Positions 54,962-64,000 of a stretch of DNA of 64,000 nt are shown piece by piece. The position numbers and the translations under genes were made by a program. The notes below the pieces were generated by a model that saw only the letters and a program-made list of their open reading frames with translations, did not search any database and had not been told where the DNA came from. How positions within the stretch are numbered: position 1 is the stretch's first letter; each line of letters begins with the position of its first letter. The DNA comes from Pinus tabuliformis (lineage: Eukaryota > Streptophyta > Pinopsida > Pinales > Pinaceae), in contig CM062820.1 in NCBI GenBank assembly GCA_031772625.1, positions 318,206,545 to 318,270,544 of the forward strand. The letters run 5' to 3'.

Positions 54962-54979
54962 TGGCGACCATACTGGGGA
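54962..54979 (+). promoter_or_regulatory. Primer binding site after LTR D
   Basis: TGGCGACCATACTGGGGA; this is close to the tRNA-Arg-type site TGGCGACTCCGCTGGGGA that I associate with Ogre/Tat elements. Confidence 0.65.
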
Positions 54980-56454
54980 ATCCATTAATGTGAAAGTCTT
55001 TTCCTTTGTGTGAACTTTGCTCTGAGAAAATCATTTTTATTTTTTCTGGTTTTTGACTGTGAGAATTAGTATTTGGGTGGCTTAGCTTTAGATTTAGTTA
55101 GATTTGGTTTTTCTTAACTTTTCCAGAAGGACGCACCCTCTGAGTACTGCACAATGCGTCTTTGGACGCGCTGTTGCCGTTTGCACAGAGCGGGCCCGCA
55201 CCTGTTCTAACGGGTTGCCTGCGTCTTCATGTAAAGATTTAGGAAAACTCCATTTTTGCTTTAAATGCTTTTAGATTTTGTTTTTTCTTAGTGTTTTCTG
55301 CCCAGATCCTTTAGTACCCTGTCAAAAATTTTCACCTGAACTTGTTCCATTGGCATTTCTACTTTAAGCTTTCATCAATTGGGTGTTTTGAGTCTCTTTT
55401 TGAGAAATTCTTAATTTGATTTCCTTTGGTCATTACTTGGAGGTTTCTCTCAGTTTTTCACAATTTTGCATCTTTTTGCTTGTGTTTTTGCAAAAAAATT
55501 TCCCCCTCATTCGCCGGGGGGGCTAAATTGTGTATGAGTGTTAATCGCCTTTGAGTGTTTTTATGTTTTGATCTTTGGAACTCTCACCCAATTTTCTCGA
55601 CTTGCACTTGATTGGTTCTTAGATTACATTAGAATCATCTTGTGTTTGAGAATTCTCTTGCATAGATCACATTTGCATAATTAGAGTTCTCAGTTTCAGA
55701 ATATGAATGAAAAATGTGCATAGATTACATTTGCATACTTTTCATGTGAATTGTGCATAGATTACAATTGCATAGTTTACATTCTGAAAAATCAATCGTA
55801 GATTTAGATCAGCTTTCTTTGATTTGAATTTACACAAAAATAAAAATAAAAATTGGTTTGGAATTGATTTGCATTAGTTTTTCTTGATGAAATTAGTGCA
55901 TTAGAGAATTTGTTAAATTTTCTCTTAATGATCAATTTTTTGCATTGTTGGAAGTGAATGGAAACTCTCTCCTTACTCTAGTTAGGATTCATCGAATTGA
56001 AAGGATTGCATTATCATATTCGATTGCATTCAGTTGAGTCGGGTCATAACACCATTGGTTTCATCTCCATTTACCCATTTGAGTAATAACAGCCTTAATA
56101 ACACAGCGCTTAATTAAATTCATCTAGTAATTTTTATATTTCTAGGGCTCTGAAACACCAACATAGCTTAGGCTAGGGTCTTGGAGTAGGTGAGTACTTA
56201 ACTCTCCAAGACTACAAAACCAAACAGATAGTTTATCTTGAGTAGATTAAATCCAATTGTTTCAGTTGCACTCTGGGAAAGCTCCTCTTAAGGAGAAGCA
56301 CGAGCTCGTGTCGAACCAGTGAGGGGATCATTCCTCCCTCGTTGGGAACGACGCCAGACAGTACGTATTACAAACGGTAACTCTCGGATTAACCATTGTC
56401 GAGGAGCCAGGGGTCACTTATAGTAAACCTTGGATTATTGTCAAGGAGCCGGTA
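54980..56454 (+). other. Leader of element D, no gene
   Basis: T-rich non-coding leader. A CATAGATTACA(T/A)TTGCATA motif recurs three times (about 55660-55780). Near the right end are two related stretches ending GAGGAGCCAGG and AAGGAGCCGG (56399 and 56441). The gag expected after it is lost in the assembly gap or was never there. Confidence 0.5.
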
Positions 56455-56554
56455 NNNNNNNNNNNNNNNNNNNNNNNNNNNNNNNNNNNNNNNNNNNNNN
56501 NNNNNNNNNNNNNNNNNNNNNNNNNNNNNNNNNNNNNNNNNNNNNNNNNNNNNN
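56455..56554. other. Assembly gap of 100 N
   Basis: Exactly 100 N, a conventional placeholder for a gap of unknown size. Neighbouring elements may not be contiguous. Confidence 0.98.
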
Positions 56555-56705
56555 GCTGCTCTCCTTCTTTGGTTGCAATACTGTTTTCTTCTCCTCCTTC
56601 CCTTTCCATTTTGCTTGGTTTTGCCATTGGAGTTTTGAATGGTGCTTTTTGGACTGATCATCTCTTTTCTTTCTTGCCCCTGTTCTCAATATGAATTGCT
56701 TTACG

Positions 56706-57525
56706 TTGGCTGAATCAATGTGGTTGGTTCAAACAATAACAATGAATGCCTAATATAACTATGCAATGAGCCAATATACTTAGTTACAATTTCAGGTGCA
56801 TCAAGTGCAATACCCAAATTCAGTGCTTGCTTCCTAAATTCTTCTGTAAAACTCTAAACATCCTGCCCTTTGCCTTGCCTTAAATATTTCCAATTCATCA
56901 AAGCTTTCTGCTTGTATCCTAAGGGATAAAACTGTTCCTTTAATGCAGAAGTGAAATCAGACCATGAGGAAAAGAGCTTATCCGTATTATCACTGCTCTG
57001 CAATTTGCTCTCCCACCAAACGAGAGCTTTGCTGCTCAGCCGTAGAGAGGCCAGCTGGATCTTTGCCTCATCCTCTATGATTTGTTGAATCTTGCAGTAG
57101 ACCTCAATCTGCCTGATCCAATTGTTAAGCTTCTCTGCGTTACTTTCACCATTAAACATAGGAAGATCAAATTTAACATCTAATTTAAAAAAGGGTTTCT
57201 TAGATGCATCCTTTGGATTTCTATGACTATGGTGGTGAGAGGAAGGAGAGCCTTCACTACCAGAAGGAGAAGGAGGGGGTTCTTCTCCACCATTCCCAGG
57301 TGCCGAACCTTGTCCTTCTGGATTTCTCTCCTCTTCTTTTTCCAGTCTTAAAACCAGCTGACTGATGTTCTCTGCCATTGAATAGAAAGTCTTTCTGAAA
57401 TTACGCTCCTCTTCAAGATGAGCTTCATCTTCTGCCATGTTTCTCCTTCGAGGTGCACGCCCTGCTTCTGGATCAAAAGGTTCTAGTTCCCCTTCGCCTC
57501 TTTGAAGCTTGTGTCTTGTTAGCAT
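56706..57525 (-). pseudogene. gag: Ty3/gypsy gag, N-terminal and capsid part
   Basis: Open from 57525 to 56854: MLTRHKLQRGEGELEPFDPE, then acidic and Ser/Pro-rich, then capsid KFDLPMFNGESNAEKLNNWI, YCKIQQIIEDEAKIQLA, ALVWWESKLQSS and LKEQFYPLGYKQKAL. After a TAG it goes on with SFTEEFRKQALNLGIAL until about 56706, where it is cut. Pattern of Retrotrans_gag in chromovirus-like elements. It differs from the gags of A, B, C and E. The rest of the element is missing here, possibly in the gap. Confidence 0.85.
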
Positions 57526-58278
57526 ACAAACATGCAGTTCACATCTAAATAGCCTTGCTCTAATTCCACTTGATCCAAGATGTTTTTGCTTATAGATGTA
57601 TGGAAAGAATCACATGCAAAATTGCAGCTTAACACCAAAATTTAATGTGCACACAGGGAAAGAAGTAAACACATAAAAGGCACAAAAAGAAGACACCAAA
57701 GCTTGATAATGGAGTTCATCCAATTCAGACTACGTCTCCAGGCCCAGCTCAACAATGGGGAGGCCTTTATATTAAATGGCATAAAAGAAGAGAATTACAA
57801 TCATCAACTGCATACAAGAGGCTTACATCTCCATTCTGAAAGATGGCTATGCAATGGAAACCTCAGATGGAGAAGTGGGCAGCATCAAAGTGTCCGTGGC
57901 ACTGAAAAGGGGCTGAAAACATCGGAAACTTGTCCCAAAACAGACAAGAATGCACTCTCAGCCTCCTGCCAAATGAAACAGCGTGCTGTGATTGCCTCCC
58001 TGTGCTCTTTCCAACTATCGTGTTTTTATAATGGGCTTTTGGACAGAATCCCATTTAAATCAGGGCTTGTCTGGTTCATAATAGAGGCCGGTGGCGTGGA
58101 AGGATCGGTGGGTGTAACCAACCCATAAAACAGTCTTTTATCGTTGAGGCGATAAGACCTTAAAATCCTGAAAAACACTGAAAATACGACCCAAAACCAT
58201 TTACCCGAACTTTAAAAATTATCAAATCGGGCTTATATTCTTATTGGGTTCGGGCGTGATATCGCAATCGGTGTATCA
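57526..58278 (-). repeat. Probable 5' LTR and PBS of the minus-strand gypsy element
   Basis: On the minus strand TTTTGGTGTTAAGCTGC (57624-57640) resembles a decayed tRNA-Met-type site (TGGTATCAGAGC), about 100 bases before the gag ATG. The LTR would end with TGTGCACA near 57647 and could start TGATACACCG at 58278, giving roughly 630 bp. No partner in the window, so the ends are tentative. Confidence 0.4.
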
Positions 58279-58947
<669 letters not shown>

Positions 58948-59502
58948 AGACTAGGTCACTGTATTTTGGATAAAATTGTTGATTAATGAAAGATTCAGAA
59001 GTTTTCCACACATTGTTGGGTATGATTTTGTAACTTCTCTGTTATGTGCCATCATATGTCTTCTTTCCTTTAAGTATAGTAATGAAGCTACAGGTCTTTA
59101 TTTGCTTATGTAAATGAAGTTAAAGTTCCTTACAAGAGCGCTCCTATACTTAAAACCTCTACCTCTACAATTATTCTAAGTTATAGATAGTAGTTTCTGT
59201 GTAAAACAACATATTGTCTTTAACTTCTCTAAGTGTCACAAATAGTAGATTTTGTGTAAAACAGCATATTGTCTTTGACTTCTATTAGCATTCTTCATTC
59301 AACATTCATATTCAACAATCAAATGGGATTCTGAGATTTTCATGTCACCTAAGTATTGGGGGTTTAAAACCAAGTCTTTCAGGTCCTTCATTTGAGAATA
59401 CAACATACAATTAAGTGACAAAGAAGTGACAATAATTATAAACATTAATGTCTTAAGCACAATTTCTACACAACCAGGAAATTGCTTACTTAAGGGACAA
59501 CA
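58948..59502 (+). repeat. Element E 5' LTR, lacking its 5' part
   Basis: From ACTAGGTCACTGTATT to the end AAGGGACAACA. It matches 63624-64000 with few differences. The first 1.16 kb of the LTR, present at 62460-63623, is missing; sequence left of 58948 is unrelated. Confidence 0.8.
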
Positions 59503-59507
59503 TTAAT

Positions 59508-59525
59508 TGGCATCGTTGCCAGGGA
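59508..59525 (+). promoter_or_regulatory. Element E primer binding site
   Basis: TGGCATCGTTGCCAGGGA, fitting the tRNA-Asp-type site TGGCGCCGTTGCCGGGGA with three transitions. Confidence 0.75.
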
Positions 59526-59939
59526 GAGAAGACAAGAACACTTTTCCCTGGGTTTTCAATATTTTCCTCTGGTTGTTCAGTGAGGAGGAAATATTTGGCT
59601 GTTTTGAATAAAAGTAATAACCTTGGCTCCAGAGAGACCCCATACAAGGTCAGATACCTCACAGTAGAAAATTCAAGCCCTTTCAGATCCTGAGAGGATA
59701 GTTTCCAAGAGGGTTGGAAGGCCTAAAACTCCACTTACACCAAGTCCTACACTATTTGCACCAGGCAACAGTTCATCACATCTTTCACATTCATCTTTTA
59801 TTGACCAAGAGTCACCTTCTACATACAATTCATTTAAAGAACCCAACTGTCAAGAGAAGTCTCTAGAGTCTCTTTTTTTTTTTTTCCTTTATATATATAT
59901 ATATATATATATATATCCAGTATTTGCTATAGTTATTCA
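59526..59939 (+). other. Element E leader and decayed gag start
   Basis: Contains a T run (59870-59888) followed by (TA)n at 59890-59916. The frame around 59690-59860 may be gag N-terminus (Ser- and Pro-rich) but is broken. Confidence 0.5.
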
Positions 59940-61195
59940 GCCTAAACCTATAACTACATTCCCGCCTTCTCATACTCCATTTACCCCTCAGTCAGGTTCC
60001 ACATTTGTTGGTAATCAAGGTTTAGTAAATTCAGGAGCAAATATGGCAGCACCTACATTTTTGATGAATAGGTATGCACCTATTCAATTGCCACAATAGT
60101 TGAATCAAATGCCACAAGAATACTTGAAGATTCTTCCTCGTTTCACAGGGGAGGATGAACAAACAACAAAGAATCATATATCGGTATTTTGTAATTTCAC
60201 AGAAAACCTAAATGTTGAACACCTGGATGTTGTTCTAAGACTTTTTGTCCAATCCTTGGATGGAGAAGCAAGAAAATGGTTTAAAGGGCTTCCTAATAAC
60301 TCTATTACAACATGGGAAGAGATGAAGCGCCTGTTCACCCAGACATGGGAGATAAAAGAGACCATGGGTGTTCACTCACAGAGTTTAGTGCTATCAAGAA
60401 GAAATCTGATGAAGGTGTTGTTGAATTCATCAGAAGGTTCAATAAATTGTACAATAATATTCTAATGGAGATTAAGCCCCCTCCTGCTGGTGCAAAAATA
60501 ACTTTTGTAGGGGCTTTTGAGTCAAATTTTGGATTCACATTGAGGGAGAGGAGATACCCAACCCTTGGTTAGATCCAAATAGATGCATTAGAGATAGAAG
60601 AAAATCTGGTGACTGCAGGTAAAACACCAGATGCACAACCTATCCAAGATAAGGGAAAGGCTAAAGTAGAATCCTCTCAAGATCAAACATTAGAGGATAT
60701 GAATAATGTAATTAGAAATTTGTCTAATAAATTGATTAAATTGGAATTAGAGACTAAGAATTCTTAGAGACAAGTACATCAAAATAGAAATTTTAATCCT
60801 CAATATAGAAATTTTAATCCTCAATATAGAAGACAACCTCTGCAAATTTTACAGAGGGAGAGAAAAGATCAAGATCAGATTCAAGCACCACTGTATATAG
60901 AGGCAGATCTCGATGGAGTACCAAAGCATTCCAAGGATCATGATGACCATATTTTCACATTGTATGCAGTAGGTGAAGATGAACTAGGTGTTGAGGGAGG
61001 AGAATATAGTGAAATAGATTTCATCTATGATGATAATGAAATTGAAGAATGTTGGAAGCAGTTTTTTGATTTTATGCAGGCAGAACTACATAAGAAATAT
61101 GACTTGAGATCAAGGAAAAGATCTAGAAGTCAAGAAGATGAAGGTGAGCAGCAAATTCCAGCTCCCTTACAAAAGGCGACTCCACAAGAATAATA
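59940..61195 (+). pseudogene. gag: Element E: gag
   Basis: Capsid part: YLKILPRFTGEDEQTTKNHI, VLRLFVQSLDGEARKWFKGL, TTWEEMKRLFTQTW, and after a frameshift near 60370, FSAIKKKSDEGVVEFIRRFN and LYNNILMEIKPP (Retrotrans_gag). Then a helical linker, a short NFNPQYR duplication (60790-60830), and a C-terminal acidic part with QAELHKKYDLRSRKRSRSQE. No zinc knuckle. Stops at 60572 and 60766. Confidence 0.85.
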
Positions 61196-61998
61196 ACCAC
61201 AAAATGTAAAACAATTGAATAAAGGAAAGCGACAACAGAATACAAGTAGCAAGACTCAAATGCTTCAAGATGAGTCCTCTCAAGACAAGTGAAAAAATTC
61301 CTTTAGAGAAACTTGTTTCCATTCCACAAGAGATTTCAGTCATGAAGAAAAGTGAAGATGAGAATGGAAGGAATACTAAACAGAGCCATGTGTTTAGTTT
61401 CACCAAAGAGTTAGAAAAGACCAGAATTCAGGTACCCCTCACAGAGTTGGTTAAAACACCAACTTATCAAAGAGAAAATTACAGAGTTTATCAATCTATA
61501 CTAGAATGTGAATATAAATGACATTGTGAATTTGCAAGAAGATAAACCATAGTGGTTTTTGGTTCACATGTGGAGGAGGTAGATTCTTCAACACCTCCTT
61601 TCGACATATATTTATTGGTTCATGATTTACTCTTGCACAATTGTATGTTTGATTTAGGAGCCTCACATAACCTTATGCCATTATCAGTGATGAAACAACT
61701 AAACCTACAAGTTACTAAACCTTACAGAGACTTGTATTCTTTTGATTCACATAAAGTCAAGTGTCTGGGGGGCATTAAAGATATGGTGGTGTCACTAGCC
61801 CAGATTCCAGCCAAAAGTTTGGTAATGGATGTAGTGGTAGCAGATATCCCTGCTAGGTTTGGAATGTTACTATCTAGGTCATGGGGGGCTAAATTGGGTG
61901 GTGTTTTGAAACTAGATTTTTCTTATGCTGTCATACCAATTTTTGGTGGACCCTATTCTAAAGAAGGAAAAGGTGATGGTTTCCTTTCACGGATGAAC
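61196..61998 (+). pseudogene. pol: Element E: aspartic protease with linker
   Basis: Linker (SFTKELEKTRIQVPLTELVK) then protease: DLLLHNCMFDLGASHNLMPL with D-L-G-A-S at the active site, VVVADIPARFGMLLSRSWGA, KLGGVLKLDFSYAVIPIFG. A frameshift near 61980 separates it from the downstream piece. Confidence 0.85.
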
Positions 61999-62295
61999 AG
62001 ATTCAAGATTACAATATTGGAACCCAGAAGGAGCCCAAGCTGGTCAAATTGTTCAAGGAAGTTTCACTTAATTATAAGGAGAGATATATTAAGCTTTTCA
62101 GGAAATACACTGATGTTTTGGCTTGGTCCTATGAGGATCTCAAGACATATGAGGAAAGCATGTTCAACAGACTTGGATGCCCTGTCAAAGTCATAACGGA
62201 CAATGCTCAAGTGTTCAATTCAAATAATCTTGATGGTGAAACTCTATAGTTGCCTGTCAATTGGCAGTACCTCAAGCAATATTTCCAGTTCTAAA
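61999..62295 (+). pseudogene. pol: Element E: RT N-terminus fused to integrase pieces
   Basis: One frame joins three parts. RT N-terminus: KLFRKYTDVLAWSYEDLKTY. Integrase core: RLGCPVKVITDNAQVFNS (second catalytic Asp). Integrase end: NLDGETL, TAG, then LPVNWQYLKQYFQF. All other parts of RT, RNase H and IN are absent. The two joints (after EESMFN and after FNSN) keep the reading frame. Confidence 0.8.
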
Positions 62296-62445
62296 GCACA
62301 AGCATCCTATCATTGTAGATTCTGGAGTGAATTCAGTGTACAAATGCCATAGAATTTGAATTGGTTAAGCAATATATGACTCCATGTCCGAGGTGAAGGC
62401 ACTGATCTGCGGTTCATAGTGCTTCTGTGGCAAAAGCACTATCCC

Positions 62446-62459
62446 AAGGTGGAGCCAGA
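62446..62459 (+). promoter_or_regulatory. Element E polypurine tract (weak)
   Basis: AAGGTGGAGCCAGA directly before the LTR start TGTTGTAGC. Confidence 0.5.
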
Positions 62460-64000
62460 TGTTGTAGCATCCATTGTGCTTTTAATTCTATTTTCAGTTT
62501 TATTACAAAAATGAAAAAATTAACCCATTGTCTGAAGGTCATGTAGGTTCAAGAGGTGCGATCAAGCGATAGCTTGATAAGTAAATTGAGGTGTGTTGCG
62601 GGGAAGCAATGAGAACAAAGATTAATTAAAGTTCAACCCCCACAGTTGACCATGACATTAGCATGGTTGACCATAATATGTGGCCTGAAATTACTGCAGG
62701 GTTTAACCTCGTTGAAGCTCCCATACATTCTTTACCCCCTGCGAATGTAAGAAACCCATGAGAAGATCAGGGTTGTCTGATCAATAGGCCACAGATCTGA
62801 CGATAATCGCACGGTTAACTAGAATAGGGTTTATTTTGGAAATCAGATGCGATGATGTATGAAATATAGTTTAATTCGCTAAATTCTGGGCCAATCGCAG
62901 CGTCCATCGAAAGAGACGAGATCTGACGGATATCGGGTCGAAAAGTAATCAGATTTTATATTCAAAATTAGACCCGATAAATGATTAACCGGCAGTTTTA
63001 ATTCTTGTCAGGTCCATATAGGGGTAAAAGGGTCTTTGAAAAAGTGGACGCGATAAGTTTTAGTTCAACAGGTTTAAAGTTTTGTTGAGTTCCAAAGGAT
63101 CAGACCGTTTATTGAATGTGTGATCAAACAGTGATCATGCACAGCTTAGGCGGACATGATAAGTTTACAAACCAGAGTCTAAATCCTTTTTAGTTCCATG
63201 GTGATTGGCCAAGTTTCTTAGTGTTTCCACCAATCAAAACACTCCTGATATATATGTGGGCCATAAGGGTTTCTTTATTTTTTTAGCCAATCAAAACATT
63301 TCCGATACATACATGGGCCCAAGTCCACGCACAGAGTTCTTGTAAAGTTGCATTTTGTTGTGTTAAAACAATCTAACTATCATCAGGACATCTACAAGGC
63401 TACAGCTTGCAATATAACACTCAAACCACATACTCAAGCCACAGATTCGAACAACGAGTTGTCTTTTACCCTCTATGTAATATTCTGTAATAATTTTTAC
63501 TTTAGACAGTTAGGAGAATAGTTAAGTAGTTTGATAGTTTTGGTGATTACCAACTGTCTCATAATGTATAAAAGGAGAAAAATTTACAGAGAAGGGGTTC
63601 GAACTTTGGAGAACCTGGAGACTAGGCCACTGTATTCTTGATAAAATTGTTGATTAATGAAAGATTCAGAAGTTTTCCACACATTATTGGGTATGATTTT
63701 GTAACTTCTCTGTTATGTGCCATCATATGTCTTCTTTCCTTTAAGTATAGTAATGAAGCTGCAAGTATTTATTTGCTTATGTAAATGAAGTTAAAGTTCC
63801 TTAAAAGAGCGCTCCTATACTTAAAACCTCTACCTCTGCAATTCTTCTAAGTTACAGATAGTAGTTTCTATGTAAAACAACATATTGTCTTTAACTTCTC
63901 TAAGTGTCACAGATAGTAGATTCTGTGTAAAACAACATATTGTCTCTGACTTCTCTTAGCATTCTTCATTCAACATTCATATTCAGCAATCAAATGGAAT
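62460..64000 (+). repeat. Element E 3' LTR, runs off the window
   Basis: Starts TGTTGTAGCATCC. TATA-like TATAAAAGG at 63568-63576. From 63624 it matches the left LTR. By comparison with 59502 about 180 bases are missing at the window end. Confidence 0.8.

Larger units (their letters stand above)
58948..64000 (+). mobile_element. Element E: Ty3/gypsy with collapsed pol
   Basis: Truncated LTR - PBS - gag - PR - small RT/IN remnant - LTR running off the window. LTRs are similar, so it is among the younger elements. RT, RNase H and most of IN are deleted, so it could not have moved without a helper in this form. Confidence 0.82.

Noticed and set aside
56389-56689. Open frames running through 56455-56554
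   Set aside because: They exist only because N bases do not create stops.

Overview
The window is plant nuclear DNA made almost entirely of LTR retrotransposons in different stages of decay. I found no convincing cellular gene, rRNA, tRNA or CRISPR array. The evidence for a plant is the set of Ty3/gypsy pol proteins resembling the plant Tat/Ogre group (archaeal-type RNase H, extra ORFs), a Ty1/copia pol, and spliceosomal introns. Such gene-poor, old, layered retroelement DNA suits a large plant genome, perhaps a gymnosperm; that last step is inference.

Layout. (1) 1-14654, family A, plus strand: an internally deleted unit (gag, protease, 18-codon repeats, 3' UTR) is joined head to tail to a full unit through one shared LTR (3842-4891). 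The full unit reads gag-PR-RT-RH-IN in one frame broken only by stops, then a short intron, then a second archaeal-type RNase H (aRNH), then on the opposite strand a multi-exon gene, then 3' UTR, polypurine tract and LTR (13609-14654). (2) 14655-23215: a Ty1/copia pol, split by a 5.1-kb insertion (15616-20751, 5-bp duplication AGGGG) that carries its own long decayed gene. (3) 23217-27312: a second family-A copy on the minus strand, truncated, again with IN, intron, aRNH and the opposite-strand gene with introns. (4) 27313-29889: junction debris and a probable LTR start. (5) 29890-53358: element C, a plus-strand Ty3/gypsy with a perfect duplication ACAGG. Its left LTR is interrupted by element B (30835-42574, minus strand, 2.3-kb LTRs, duplication CTGGG/CTAGG). 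(6) 53905-56454: an LTR and leader (D) structurally like the family-A LTRs, ending at a 100-N assembly gap. (7) 56706-58278: the gag end of another Ty3/gypsy element on the minus strand. (8) 58948-64000: element E, a plus-strand Ty3/gypsy whose pol has been reduced by two in-frame deletions.

The most striking result is that the Tat-like elements place the aRNH domain in two different positions: after integrase in family A, and between protease and reverse transcriptase in element B. Family A also carries a convergent, intron-containing gene on the strand opposite to its retroviral genes. The same intron, in the same phase and at the same codon, is visible in two copies. Introns of an antisense gene would not be removed when the element copies itself through its sense RNA, which would explain why they persist. 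Element C adds a second capsid-like domain between PR and RT and a long sense ORF after IN.

All pol genes are broken by stops, frameshifts or deletions, many stops fitting C-to-T decay. Assignments rest on motifs read by eye; no database search was run, so novelty claims are conditional.
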